Part shown: positions 31,996 to 44,547 of the stretch, piece after piece
How the letters are laid out: every line of letters begins with the position of its first letter
Position numbering within the stretch: the stretch's first letter is position 1
NCBI RefSeq assembly: GCF_032854445.1
Contig: NC_088307.1
Coordinates: 5,086,001-5,150,000, forward strand
Direction of reading: 5' to 3'
DNA: 64,000 nucleotides
Source: Liolophura sinensis
Lineage: Eukaryota; Mollusca; Polyplacophora; Chitonida; Chitonidae
Program-made: the position numbers and the translations under genes
Notes under the pieces: model-generated
Seen by the model: only the letters and a program-made list of their open reading frames with translations
Database searches by the model: none
Told to the model about the DNA's origin: nothing

Positions 31996-33429
31996 CTTGC
32001 TTTGAAAGTGATTTCAGCTCATTGTAAACGTAATATTTGTAAACAAGGTCAAACTAATTTGAAGTTCTAAAATTCCGCCATATTATAGAGCGGTACAACC
32101 ACGCATGTGCAATGGATGCAGATGCGGCGCAATGAAGCAAGAGAAGATAACTCAAGTTAAGCTATCTTGATAAAGTCATCTCCCCTGAAAACCACAGCGG
32201 GTGAAAAAACTGCTAGGCTGCAAATGGCTTAAACATTTTGACAGATACATAGCAGATTATATAACTGTTATATTAGTCCCAGATTTTACTAAGTACGGGA
32301 TATTCTTTATTGAACCATGCAGCTTAATCACCAAAAAGGTAAAATTATCGATGAAAGTTTTAATATTTATACTCTCCATGAAATGTAAGGTGCTGGTTCA
32401 ACACCTGCTTCGGGCTGCGCATTCTTCTCCCGCCACCAGTGCTTTTATGACGTCCTGCCATAAACGGTATACGGCTCTCGTGAGACTGTTAAATCTGAAT
32501 TTTCCCCATTTTGCTAGCTCCATGTGATTTATTACCCCCTGCATTCTGTGAAGAAGCCGGATGATCGAAACTATGGCCGAATTTACTTTGTGGACCAAAC
32601 CAGGATTTGTACTCTGATCTTCACAAACGCGGTCCAGCGATCAACCAACTGAGCTAAAGGGAAGTCTCCATTTTAATAATTCATGTCTACCCAGACAGAA
32701 TTTAATCGCGAAACCTGCACGTCTGGTCACAGCACAAGGATAATTGTTGAAGGATTTGAACTCGGATCTCCACATCAACTCTACCAACTGAGTTCCCAAA
32801 AGGAAATTCCCAACAGCTACTGCTAGCATAAGCACCGGAAAACTATAGAGCATACCATTAAATATGAGTCAGGATCAGAATCAAATTTATTTTCCACTAA
32901 GCCATATTTACAGGTAGGCCTACACAGTTTTAAAACATTGTCAGACATGAAACAACACAATAAGTTTACACACACACTCTTTTATCCCTAAATCTCTTTA
33001 CAATCTGCCATGGCTTTGAATATAAATTTAGCTATTACGTATTCTTGTTGATCACGTGTTGGTTAATTTATCCCATGCATGCACGTGCATGTGATCTTTA
33101 CGGCTTTATTCAAAACCATATAATCAATCAACAAATTGCAATGGATCAATCAATCATTCATCCTGCCCATGAACACCTTCATCCATCCATGTATTCATCA
33201 ATATATCAGGCAACAATCAATCAGTCTATCAATCAGCAGGCTAGATGCCTTCATTTGCTAAATTTGGTGGTTTCGAATCGATGCAATAGGTGTGGGTCAC
33301 ACCAGCGTAAGTACTGATTCAGATGTTTTTTCGTCTTTCGTCTTTCGATGATGACAATAGAGCTATCACCAACAAATAAACATCCTTATTTAATATATTT
33401 AATAAGGTGTATTATTTATTTTTTTATTT
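31996..33429. other. Non-coding region with tRNA-like repeat heads
   Basis: Two tRNA-derived heads on the minus strand: about 32620-32665 (TTTAGCTCAGTTGGTTGATC) and about 32725-32806 (GGGAACTCAGTTGGTAGAGT with B-box GAGTTCAAATCC). Neither has a matching acceptor stem, so they are SINE remnants and not tRNA genes. No supported protein gene. Confidence 0.5.
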
Positions 33430-33645
33430 GATGGGTGTTTTACGCCGTACTTAAGAATATTTCACTTACACGGTGGCGGCCGTGATTGGAGGAAATCGAG
33501 CAGACCCCGGGAGAAACCCAAAACTATCCACAGATTGCTACCAGCCCTTCCCACGTACGGTCAGAGAAGAAGCCAGCAAGACCTGGACTTGAACCACTCG
33601 ACCACATTGATGAGAGGCTCATAGGTCATTCCGCCGCGCTGACAC
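33430..33645 (-). repeat. tRNA-derived SINE, CGTACTCAAGAATATTTC family
   Basis: Tail-first on the plus strand: GGTGTTTTACGCCGTACTTA ... TTCCCACGTACGGTCAGAGA ... CTTGAACC. Diverged copy; its tRNA head is partly lost. Confidence 0.75.
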
Positions 33646-34263
33646 CTAACTACCTCGTCCATGGTATTTTTATTTTTATGTATGTGCGCGTAAGCCTTGG
33701 GCGGACCACAGATTTATTGTCTGACACCATGAATAAATTTACCTGAAACGGAAACCTGGGGATGGTTGTGGGTTTCCTAGCAACATGAGTCAAGCAAAAT
33801 TACGTAAAAAATTTCATTGATATTGGTTGTAATTTATTAGACCTCTCTGGTTTAGCCTTACTGAAAATGCCGTGTTGTTATCACGTTTAACATACAATCA
33901 CATAAAAGTAATACAAAGGGACCAGGACCACGATCAGAATCCTGGCCTATGCAGGCCTACAACACAAAGGCAACAGCATACAGGGTAAATCCAGAGCAGT
34001 GACGACAGTGTGATAGTTGGCAATCAGCCACACGCATTATCGCTGAAAATCGACCCCACCTATCTTCCCTTGCATGCCAATACTCCTCTTTCAGCGTTTT
34101 ATCCTGGAGATTCATGCATGTGCTTAAAATACAGACCTTTATTGGCTTTATTTTGGGGATGAGGTAATGCATATTGCTCTATTTGTGAGAGATGTTGCTC
34201 CAAGGAATTACTCAAAGCTTGCAAAACCGCATCTTGGGAGTTATATCCTGGGAAATCCAATGG

Positions 34264-34538
34264 ATTTTTTTTTTTTTTTTTTTTTGATTGGTGTTTTACG
34301 CCGTACTCAAGAATATTTCACTTATACGACGGCGGCCAGCATTATGGTGGGTGGAAACCGGGCAGAGCCCGGCGGAAACCCACGACCATCCGCAGGTTGC
34401 TGGCAGACCTTCCCACGTACGGCCGGAGAGGAAGCCAGCATGAGCTGGTCTTGAACTCACCGCGACCGCATTGGTGAGAGGCTTCTGGGTCACTACGCTG
34501 CGCTAGCGCGCTAACCGACTGAGCCACGGAGGCCCCAG
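34264..34538 (-). repeat. Full-length tRNA-derived SINE
   Basis: The reverse complement begins GCCTCCGTGGCTCAGTCGGT, a tRNA-like head with A-box TGGCTCAGTCGG, then a GGTGAGTTCAAGACC box and a body with CTCTCCGGCCGTACGTGGGA. It ends GGCGTAAAACACCAATC plus an A-run. Best reference copy of the main SINE family here. Confidence 0.88.
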
Positions 34539-35079
34539 GAAATCCAATGGAGATGGTGGCATTGGCATACGTGTTTCCCTCACTTTGTTATACAAGGAAA
34601 CAACATCATTCATGTTATAGTGGACTGCTTCAAAAAATGAGTAAGGGCTATCATCACGCTATCATCAGGAAGCTACTGCATTTGTCAGGTCTGGTTTGGT
34701 TTGGGTCTGTGCATCGAAACAGACATTCGTATACCAGTCGTCAACCAAAATAGACGTCCTGGGTCGATAGTCACAAGACCAATTTTCATAACGACGTTTA
34801 AAGCAAAACACCAAAGAAATGAGAAAGTATTCGAAGCGTAAAATTATGCAAAGAGAATTAAGCAGTTATCAGTTTTCAGTGTGATGATGGAAAGAAACTA
34901 TAAGAATGTTCCAGAAGAATGTTCGATGAGGCCCTGTACATTCTGACAAAGGCACAAGAGGGGATCTTGTCCATTCTATAGCACTCACGCCTTTCCATCT
35001 GAATAGGTGGAAAGGAAGACGTCATACCTTTCGAGAACATGCAGTTGAATTAAAAGAAGATCTAGAACTCGCATATAGG

Positions 35080-35278
35080 GACTTCCGTTGGCCAGCGAAC
35101 CAGTGCTGCGCAATGACCCAGGAGCCTCTCACCTATATGGTCGCTATAGGGGTTCAGGTCCAGCTCGTGCTACCCTCCGTCGTATAAGTGAAATAACCTA
35201 GAGTACGGCGTAAAACACCAATCAGATGAATAAATAAATAAATAAGTAATAAATAAATAAATAAATAAATAAATAAAA
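35080..35278 (+). repeat. SINE copy with internal deletion and (AAAT)n tail
   Basis: It retains GCCTCTCACC and GTTCAGGTCCAGCTCGTGCT, skips the middle, resumes CGTCGTATAAGTGAAATAAC, and ends ACACCAATCAGATGAATAAA with a long AAAT tail. Confidence 0.8.
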
Positions 35279-36077
35279 TTACCTTGTAAGGCTAGAACTC
35301 GCATAATAAAGTACTAGGAGATCACTTAAGCAAACACTTAAGCTGTACAAACCACATGTAGGCCTACTGTGTTTTCCTGTGGTAGAGCGAGTAGAGGCCG
35401 CCATAGTGTTGCCAAAGTATAATACCGAAGTCACCAGACATGACACTCAACCCTGTCACATTATACTAAGACCGTCCTATAAGGGAAATGTTCTTCAGAG
35501 CGGCTTAAAACACCAAACAAATAAGTAAATAAATTAAGTGTGGCTGTGCGGTGTGTGCGCGGGGTGTGTGCAGGGTTTCTACCGATACTAGTTTGGTCAA
35601 ACGGCCTGTCACAGGAGATACCTTCCGCCTTGCTATCCCCATCTTCATTTTTATCAAGCCAAACACTTCACAAATATTTTTCTGCCTTGATCCAGAGGGC
35701 AGGTCTAAGCGGTCCACCCGACTCGGTTTATGAATATTAATTATGAATATTAATTAGTATCCAAGTATCCAGTAAAATAGTAGTTTCTTTAATGATGGGT
35801 AGAAAAGACGAAACGCGATGTCAAAATACTTCTCGGTGACTTTAATGTTTGTGTTTACGTTTTGCATTCTCTACAGGCTCTACATGTCTGAATTTTTTAT
35901 TTGCAAACATTCTTTGTCAACTTGAGCATAGGTAAATATGTGATTTGATGACGTCGATGGTCTGTTAAGTTCCGTGGAAGACTCTCGAATGGCCGACGAA
36001 TCAAAGCAGGGAACAGAGTGATGGAAAAAGTAGCGATGTATATAAATCAATATTCATTGATTGAATGAAGATGTACT

Positions 36078-36312
36078 ATCCCTGGTCCCGGGATCACGGA
36101 TCCATCTAAGACTTAAGTCAAAACTTCAGTCATTAAATTAAGTATGTTCCTTTCCGTTACGTTATCTGAAATTTGTTCCACAATAACTTGCCCATAATTT
36201 CCGTTTTTTAAACAAAAGTTTGACCTTGTAACATAATAAAGAAACAACAATTTTAAAGTGATTTGAAATTCTGACTTAAGCCTAAGATCTATTCGTGATC
36301 CCGGGACCAGGG
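36078..36312. mobile_element. MITE-like element, CCCTGGTCCCGGGATCACG ends
   Basis: Inverted ends CCCTGGTCCCGGGATCACG...ACTTAAGTC and GACTTAAGC...CGTGATCCCGGGACCAGGG enclose about 235 bp of AT-rich non-coding DNA. A diverged relative is at about 44548-44772. No ORF inside; no convincing target duplication seen. Confidence 0.72.
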
Positions 36313-37330
36313 CCTTAACAGAGGCTCCCAAGTGGGACCAACACTGTACGCGCCATCTCTTGTCCAGCTTATGTTGGTTTCCCCTCCGGCCGAACGTGGG
36401 ATGGTCTGCCAGCAACGAATCTAGGACAAAAGCCCCTGCGGACAAAAGCCCCGCGGACAACAGCACCGCGGACAACAGCTCCGCGGACAAAAACCTCGGC
36501 GGACGTCGTCTTGCTTAACCCACAAAACATAGCCGGCAGTCTAACAAACTTGATGTTAAATATCTGTCGACGGGAATTCATCTAGTTTGACTTAGTTTTC
36601 CATCAAAAAATTTGTCAACAAAGCGTATCCGAGTCTGTTACTGTATCCAGTTCAACAGTTTTCCTCTTTTCATCGTTGTTTCGCCAAAATGGTTGTCTGC
36701 GATGTCTCTAATGTTATTATCGAATGCTTTTTGTCGTGCAAATATAAGTGCATTCTACATCTAATTGCGTAAATAAAAATGTATATATTATTCCCCGAAA
36801 TGGAGAAAAATGAACGTTCGCTGCATGTTTTTGAACATCTACACTACGGACTATCGACACCGGCACGTTTTGTTTCTTTTGTTTTCTGACGTTAAAAACC
36901 ATCACTGCTACAAGTATTTGGAATCAACCATTTTCTTTAGTGATGTTAGGCTATAGCATTTAAATTTCCAGGAACAATTAACATACTACAGCAATTATTT
37001 GCCATACTTGAAGACTTTTTGGGTTTCAGATAAGCCTGGAATGGAGATCGGGCATTCTGTATCCTGCTGAGAGATATATGGTTTTCTCAAACAAGCACAC
37101 AACTTAAAGTCATTTACCATATACACTTAGTACTGATCGAGGACTTTATATCCGCTGGGGTTTTTGTCCGCCGGGGGGTTTGTCAGTGCCCCGCTAGCAA
37201 CCTGCGGATGGCCGTGGGTCTCCCCCCGCGGGCTATGTCCAGTTTCCTCCCACTGGCCGCTGTCGCATGAATGAAATATTCACGAGAAGGGCATAAACCA
37301 CCAACCACACCAAACAAATAAATAAATATA
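36313..37330 (+). repeat. SINE split by a nested transposon
   Basis: The left half 36340-36416 (CTCCGGCCGAACGTGGGATG + GTCTGCC + AGCAAC) and the right half 37196-37330 (AGCAACCTGCGGATGGCCGT ... CAAACAAATAAATAAATA) form one plus-orientation SINE interrupted at AGCAAC. Confidence 0.82.
36417..37195. mobile_element. 779-bp non-autonomous element with AGCAAC target duplication
   Basis: Flanked by direct AGCAAC (36411-36416 and 37196-37201) inside a SINE. The ends carry inverted arrays: left GGACAAAAGCCCCTGCGGAC repeated about four times, right GCTGGGGTTTTTGTCCGCCG + GGGGGTTTGTC. The interior is AT-rich and has no coding potential. Family unknown to me. Confidence 0.75.
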
Positions 37331-38357
37331 TAAATCAATTTAAGATTGACATTATGTGTTAAGAAAATATTTTATAACGAAAGGTATTGGGTTAGCTTCC
37401 GCTGTAGAGCTGGTGAAACTTGGATACCGGAAGTTCATACTTGGATACCACATTTCAGAAGAAGCGCCTCAAAAGGCAAAACAGCATCTTGAAGAAAGTT
37501 ATGGGAGTTACAGTTGTCCCAGTCAAAGGTAAAAGGTCTATTTTATCCTCAAAAAGAATTTTTGCATATTTAGTGAATTCCACAACCGTTACGCATTGGC
37601 CCTTGGTTTCTGTGCAATAATTGTCAATAATTGTTTAATCTCACGATCTAGTGTGTAAAGAAGCGGGATCGAGGTATACACTAAAGTCTTACATGTTTAA
37701 CGATTCCACTGACCACAACGCCCTCTATCGACCCTCAGATGTCCCACGAACGGAGTTATCCCCACTTCTGACGTGGGAGCCGCAGTGAGTTTCCTGGTGT
37801 TGGAGAAAGCCAGGTTTATTACAGGAGCTTTCTTGCCTGTTGACGGTGCTCTAATGTTTGCCTCTTGAAACTGAAATGCTATAACTTGATGTAACATCCA
37901 AAATTTTAGCAGTGGTCGAGATAAGAATTTCGCATTGTAAATGTCAAAATGTCATCTACCTTTATGTTACTGTTGAGTTCCTTTACTGGATGTTGACAAA
38001 TTTAACTCGGAGACTCGAATCTAATCAAATGAATCTATTCTCCACACCATGCTGACCATGTAACTACAACACATAGATACTTCCGGTTACATAATAAACC
38101 AGATCTGATATAAGAGGTGGAAACACTACATCATTTCCTTTCTGTAAAAAAAAATTGCAATCTTTGCGCTGTTCTTAACGTTCGTGTACATTATTCATTG
38201 ACACCAAATTACCCGAATAAAGCAAACTGGTTTCTTCAAAGCAAAGGAAGAAATGTCATGAGACAACAGTATCACATAGACGAGCATGTAACGTTCTGTC
38301 TTGAGAATTCCGAACATTCAAGAATATTAAGATCAAAGCTCAAAAGTACACATCACT

Positions 38358-38816
38358 TTAAAAATGTTTACTATAAAAGGTTGAACAGTTCAGTTCACGT
38401 GAGTCCATGATAAAGTCATTGAATCTGGAGGGCCGATTCCTCTCACAGGTTGCCCTTGTTTGTGTTATGGGCGCCTGTGGTTCGCGATGGTTCTCCACCG
38501 TGTCGTCGCGTGAGTGGGAGATTGGTTCAACCTCCTCAGACGCGAATGCCTCGTCGCATTCATCTTCGCGATATTTCCTTACAAATGTTGAGTTCCGACA
38601 ATAGCTTGTGCCGTCAGGGGCCTGTACTACAATTTGATTGCTCTTCTTTCCCTTCACCGTGAAAGGCACATTCTTGTATGTTGCTGAAAGCTTATTTTCA
38701 CGACGTTGTTGGACCAAGATAGTGTCTCCAACCACGATGTCGCGTTCAGTGGCGCGGCGTTTTTGGTCTGCATTACGTTTTCCAACAGTCTTTCTCTCAG
38801 CATAACGATTGTGCAC
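38358..38816 (-). pseudogene. Ty3/gypsy polyprotein remnant (integrase C-terminal end)
   Basis: The 152-residue ORF contains GDTILVQQRRENKLSATY, VKGKKSNQIVVQAPDG and YCRNSTFVRK, the SH3-like C-terminal module common after the integrase core in Ty3/gypsy elements, then a Ser/Glu-rich tail. Upstream core motifs are absent and no LTRs were seen. A fragment, not a host gene. Confidence 0.7.
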
Positions 38817-38872
38817 TTCGGAATCGTATCTACGATTTTGCGGCCAACAACGGTTCAGCAGGACTAACGTCG

Positions 38873-39216
38873 GTTGTAAAAATGCATGCGTTCACACCAC
38901 CATGTGACCAAGCCAGTTTTAAGCCAGTTCAGGAATTTGCCCGTTCGCCCGGTCACACTTAAGCCGGTTTAAGTATATATAATTACGACGTCATCCTGAA
39001 CTCCACGTATCGGGGGCGTTTAATTCAGTTACCGTTCACACGACACACATAAACCGGCTCAAGTCCTGAAACCGGCTTAAACCCACGTCACGAGCAGGGA
39101 CAAATAAACCCGATGAAATGCCCCCGCTTTGCTTTCACACGAGCGACATCAAACTGGCTAAAAGCCACTTTCGGATTTAAACCAGCTTAACTTTGTCCGT
39201 GTGAACGTGGTATAAA
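38873..39216. mobile_element. MITE-like element rich in AAACCGGCTTAA motifs
   Basis: About 340 bp with inverted GCGTTCACAC / GTGTGAACGT ends and many internal AAGCCGGTTTAA and CCGGCTTAAAC inverted motifs. Non-coding. Ends are imperfect and no target duplication was confirmed. Confidence 0.55.
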
Positions 39217-39526
39217 CAATCTGTGTTACAGTTGTGTGCGCTTTCAGCAAAAGTAGAATACGGAAGTTTACGGGCCTCTGCTTGAGGTAAGGCTTTCCCT
39301 CTGCCCAGCCATTCGTCTCTTCTAATCGGTCACGCCATTTCACAGCAGCTGCGTTGTGATATTAGCTTATCGTAACATCGTTTCACAGCATGAGAATTTC
39401 GTCATTATCCGGTTTCTCGTTTAAGGAGAGTTTTATGACAAATCAACATTAACAAACAAATAGCCATGTATTTCATTATTAGATGTTTGCTAAACTCCTT
39501 GTAGTTGTCATTTACCGACCGTACGT

Positions 39527-39672
39527 GGGAAGGTCTGCCAGCAACCTGCGGGTGGTCGTGGGTTTCCCCCAAGCTCTGCCCGGTTTCCTCCCACCATAAT
39601 GCTGGCCGCCGCCGTATAAATGAAATATTCCTGAGTACAGCGTAAAACACCAATCAAATAAATAAATAAATA
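39527..39672 (+). repeat. 5'-truncated SINE with (AAAT)n tail
   Basis: Starts at CGTACGTGGGAAGGTCTGCC of the body and runs to CACCAATCAAATAAATAAATAAATA. Same family as 34264-34538. Confidence 0.88.
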
Positions 39673-42600
39673 AAATATAGTTGTCATTTATAGAATGAAG
39701 GGCAGTTTTTCGGCGAAGGAAACTGGAGCACACGTTGGCAAATTGCTGGCGAATTTTCCCACGTTTTCCACAGATTTCCCCGCCAAATAAACTGGTTGAA
39801 GACAAGTGTTTTAGAGAAAGTTTATCCACTACCCAAACAGTCCCACGAACGCCGAAGATGGGTAAAGTGCAAAGTCCGTCCAAGGCTGGGATTGACACCA
39901 CACCTCATGGGCCAGCGGTTTGGAGCAGACAATTACCACAGGACCAGACCGCGATCCCCAACAATTTATACCCTTATAGTTCAGTATATCCATACAATTA
40001 TTAGTAATTACTAAAATTTAACAGAAATCATTTATGGACCCATTTCCGCCAGGGGTATGCAGAGATTCTCTGGATTATTGCCGATTGGCGTTGAGATATA
40101 AGTGGATGGGTGGGCCCGGTTTAAAAAACAAAATAATGTAGTTTTAACTTACCTGCAGCGAGAGTTTCTCTGTGCTTCTATGACCCGTGGTTATTAAAGT
40201 TACATATACACTGTCTAGAATACCACGTAAACTTTTCTTATGTGATTTTTTTTTTGCTGCCCACCGGCGAGATCGCTTTACACTTACGTTTCTTGTCCCA
40301 GAAGCATTGTAATCAATCGATGTGACTGCCTTACAAGACAAGGACGGAGCCTTAGTTAAGTTGATATAAATCGCATTCTGACAACACAAAATACAAACAA
40401 TAATAGACAGATGAAGAACATAACCTTGCTTTTTCATTATGAGATTTATCTCAGATATAAAATAAAATTAGTAAAGCACGCGGGTTAGACGCTTAGAGCT
40501 ATCTGATTTCTTTTTAGCACATCTGTAGTTATACAAGCAGCGTTTTATTGACAAACGATGAATAAGGGCATAAAAGCCTAAAAAAATTATAATAAAATAA
40601 TAAAAAAAAATCGGTTGACAAAAACCGAAGTAATAACTGAAACCAGTTAATTCTGTACCCTTTCGCCGACCTTAACTCTTAAGGTTGGCTATGGGCCCGT
40701 ATGATGTCAATAATTAATAATAATTAGGTGACATAAATGTGATCGTAAACATCATCAATATGATACAAATGAATGAATTTCTAATCGTAGGTAATCGTAG
40801 GTAAAAAAAATTAGCAGTAATAAATGAAAAATTCATTCGTTTTTTTTTTAACAAAAATTGCAAGAAGCTGTTACGTCCTACAATGGCCAAGCATCCAGGC
40901 CCAATTTCATGCAAATAAGAAAACACTATGACAGTAATGCACTGAACTAATTTGCCATGATCGGAAAAATTAAAGCTTTGGAAAACATAACGACGATTAG
41001 CTTTATTCAACTACCGAAGAACATAGACAATGGGAAATTCAACACATTCCACCTGCATGTACAAATTGTAACAATATTTACAAAAAAGGCAACGTGGAGA
41101 AAAAGCATAACAAAATGAAAAATAATCAACTGGATTTGAGCCCCACACTACCAGAAATCATATACAATCCGTATAGTGCTGAAAACCACCACAGCGTCTT
41201 GGAGGTGTGCATGGGGGTGACAGGAAATGTTAGGAGACTGTAAAAAAATTTTGGTCTAAATAGTTGGAAGGAATAAGCGATGTTGTTGTCTTTAAAAAAT
41301 ATCCTCGGTTCAAAGCCATGGCGTGCGGCATCCTAAATCCCGTCCCTTCCTTACGGGTATGCAAGGTCTAAACCTCAACAGAAACTGGAAACCGCGATAT
41401 TTCTTTCACGGTTGACATGGTTAAATTTGGCCTAGTAAGGGCAACATGTTTTGGGCTCATCATGACTCAAGGTACAGGTGTGGATAGACATTTTTCGTAT
41501 ATTTCACATGGCTTTGGGTTTATATTCATGATAGCACTAGGGGGAATGCTGAAGTAGGGTGGTATCACTTAAATATCTCTAGCAAGAAAACTATAGATCG
41601 TAACTCAAATCCGTTGGCATTCATTGGCAACTACATGTATTGGGCTACAATTTGGTGCAAGCCTCAGATTGGTAGCTTTCGTAGTTTTCGAGTTACAGGC
41701 CATTGAAATTACGTGACTGAAAAAAGATTTAGACCATATCTCACAAAGTTACAAACATAGGCAAAATCCGAAAGCAGATTCAGAATCAACGTTGTCAAAT
41801 ATATCAGAGTACATGAAAACATAATCAAACTTAGACATTTTTTATGACGTCATAAGTTTTCAATGCCAATTTCAAAGATTTTTTCAAACTTGTTCTAACT
41901 GGGATCACTCTACAAGTGTATCAAATTTCAGACCTGTTCGTTGGTTCTTGAGAAGAAGATTTTTAAAGCTTTTGATCAAAATCCAAGCGGGCCTTCATGT
42001 TACGCCAAAAGTTAACCAAAAACAGCAAAAATATGCCTTGTATTTTGTTCCTAAAATCACCAAACTTCAACAACATCCAATAAAAACTTTTTTATACAGC
42101 TCTTAAAGCTTTCAAAAAGCCTTCAAAAAGACGGAAGAAAATAATAAAAATCCGAACGATTTCAACAGGTGTTCCAGCACAGAGTGCCTGGCCACCTAGA
42201 AATGATTCGAGTGAATAAGATACTTAACAAATTATCTTCCTAATAAAAGGAAATTTCCTTTATATCATGCTGAAAATGAAGGATTTCATTTTCACACGAA
42301 CTTAAAATGGTATTGAGATTTTATGTGCAATTTCACTTAATCCGGACCTGGTTAAAAATGGTTTTAATGACAAGGAACAATTATAAGCATGCGCATAGGA
42401 CGTTGCAGCTACATTCGGAAAGGGTTCAACCCCGGTCCTGATCACTCAGATTAAAGTAAAAGAAGCTAAAATATGAAGTAAGGTTCATCAAACATACAAC
42501 TGAAAATTATGCATAAAAATACTTTTATTCATTAGTTTTTGAAGAGTGTTGAAAATCATTCCAATATTTGAATAGCATAGTGGGCTTTATGAGCCATATT

Positions 42601-43154
42601 GACAGTATCTGGGACCTCTGATGTCACATCTCCATTTTTCCTGATATTCACCAGAAGACATGAATTTTTTGGAGCATCATTTCAGTAATACTTTATTTAT
42701 AGGTAAAAAGAGTTATTTCAAAATTCAGTGTCGTGATTAGAGTTGGAAAAAATTCCTCAGAAGTCAGAGTTCCTAAATTCTGATATTATGGTCCATAAAG
42801 CCCACCGTAGAATACCTTTTGGATGCCTTTAAATCTCTTCACAAAAATCTAAAAAAAACAAAAAAATAATAAATGAAAGTACATTTATACATAATTTTAA
42901 GTGGTCTATTTAGTGACACCTACTTTGAATTTCAGGCAACACATCTCCGGCATAAATTACAGGGTGTTAAAGATGGAAGACGCAATGGACTCTGCCATTT
43001 ATGCCAGCGTTTTCTCAGACAGAAATAACTAATCAAGTATATACTTAATATCCATATTTCTGCTCGCTCTTTCCATTGCGCTTGTGCTAGTACCTATGGC
43101 ACTATGCATAATAATTAATGACGTCACAACAATATTTAACATCACATCAACAGA
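39673..43154. other. Gene-free region downstream of DAXX
   Basis: No ORF with protein-like signal. 41560-42010 reads as a low-copy repeat with CAAATTTCAGACCTGTTCGT. The DAXX 3' UTR should lie at the right edge below 43155. ATTAAA/AATAAA signals are too frequent to place a poly(A) site. Confidence 0.45.
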
Positions 43155-43387
43155 CTACACTTGACTGTCATGATTTTCTGCATTCTTCTTTCGATTGTAG
43201 GACGCCGCGAAATTTCTCGGCAGTTGAGTGTCTTTGTCGTTTTCCCTGTCCTCATCTGACTGAGCATCGTCAACGTCCTTGTCTTCGTCTGTGGACAGTT
43301 CGATTACATCCATCATCCCGTCGTTTCCTCCTACATCCATTTCAGTCGAATTATCTCCCCTTTGGTCATCAACTGTTTCACTCAACA
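43155..43387 (-). CDS. DAXX: DAXX C-terminal acidic exon with SUMO-interacting motif
   Basis: The last exon follows acceptor CCACTTCCAG and ends with a TAG stop at 43155-43157. It is highly acidic and includes MDVIELSTDEDKDVDD, a hydrophobic core (VIEL) flanked by Ser and Asp that fits a SUMO-interacting motif. DAXX proteins carry such motifs at their termini and use them to reach PML bodies. A short basic NRKKNAEN tail follows. The acidic domain is much shorter than the vertebrate one. Placement by splice phase is good; direct homology for this low-complexity exon is weak. Confidence 0.68.
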
Positions 43388-43879
43388 CTGGAAGTGGAAA
43401 AGAACAATTGTTAAATGTAATTCATATTTCAATACTAAAGTGTCGACCAAAGAATCTTGATTTCACATTCTTAGCCCCTGTGTACTTTGTTACACGGGGG
43501 AAATCCATGCAGTTTTTGTTGTTGTTGTTGTTGTCTCTGTGGACACAATTATGAAACAGTGATAGCGTGATTAAACCTGCCGGAAAAGAATTATAATTTC
43601 AGGGAGGATATAATCTAAAAAATAAAAATCCAGATTGAACTGCTTTGTCTATAAATAGTAAGCAAATATTCTCATCCTTGTGAACACAGACGGTACTGTC
43701 TAGAAGTCATGTTGGGGGAAGGCTACTTAACTCCAATATTGTTCATTACGCACGACACCCCAATATGTTAACCTTGAAAATCATTTTGCCCATTTACTCA
43801 TAACGTTATAATATGGTGTTATTACGAAACCCTATTTGCAAAGTTTTGCTAAAGTCGCCAAATGAGAACATTTACTTCA

Positions 43880-44095
43880 TGAATGAATGCTTGGAGTTGT
43901 GTGCATATACTGTGTCTTCTTGTGGAAGGGAGAGTCCATGCAACCAAAGTGTTGCCGCCATTGAAGCATCATGCCAGACACCAGTCCTGTTTTGCTCTAA
44001 TCTCTCAGTGCAGTGCGCCAAGCGAGGCAGCATCAAATACCATTTTTAGCTGGACCCGGGTGTGATTTCGGGTCTCCGGACTTAGAACCGTTTGC
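43880..44095 (+). repeat. Interspersed repeat in DAXX intron, TGTCTTCTTGTG family
   Basis: CATATACTGTGTCTTCTTGT, GAGTCCATGCAACCAAAGTG, GCCGCCATTGAAGCATCATG match 52425-52680. Located between the last two DAXX exons. Confidence 0.7.
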
Positions 44096-44342
44096 TTTAT
44101 GAGAATGCACTGATAAAATTTTGAGGCCTTATTTGTTGTTATTATTCTAAATATTTCTAACTAACTGCGATGTTCATTTTACAGCAAATAGCGAGATACG
44201 GTTTGAGAGACTGCGATGAACCAGTCAGACGCACGGCATCATGTTATACATCTGCTCAAATTAATACGATGCTATAATTGATATGCAATAATGTTTTACA
44301 TAAACTCTATCGATCCGGTACCTTCATAAAGTTTCGATACAC

Positions 44343-44454
44343 ACACTTCTTCTTTCTCCTCATTGGTCGGTGAGCAGGACATCTCGCGTTTCTCTTTTCC
44401 TGACTGTTTAGCCAGTTCCTCAGACTCCTGTTCTCGCACGTATTTAAGGAACAC
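44343..44454 (-). CDS. DAXX: DAXX exon: VFLKYVREQESEE helix and basic linker
   Basis: The exon starts after acceptor TTTTAATAG and directly continues the previous phase-0 exon to give LNE|VFLKYV, the counterpart of the last histone-binding helix of DAXX. A charged segment with AKQSGKEKRE and NEEKEE follows. The donor lies in a GT-rich stretch (about 44335-44343); the phase-1 choice fits the next exon. Edge uncertainty is a few bases. Confidence 0.77.
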
Positions 44455-44547
44455 CTATTAAAACGTCAGCATATATGTATTACTGATTGATTTAAAGGTG
44501 TTTTAGGTCATATTCAAGCACGTTTCATTCAGCCGATCATAGTCAGG

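Noticed and set aside
32725-32806. Possible tRNA gene on the minus strand
   Set aside because: A- and B-box are present but no acceptor-stem pairing or plausible anticodon arm; it is a tRNA-derived repeat head.
42955-43032. Plus-strand mini-ORF starting MEDAMDSAIYASVFSD after an AG-rich acceptor
   Set aside because: Only 19 codons, antisense and just downstream of the DAXX stop; no phase-matched partner exon found.
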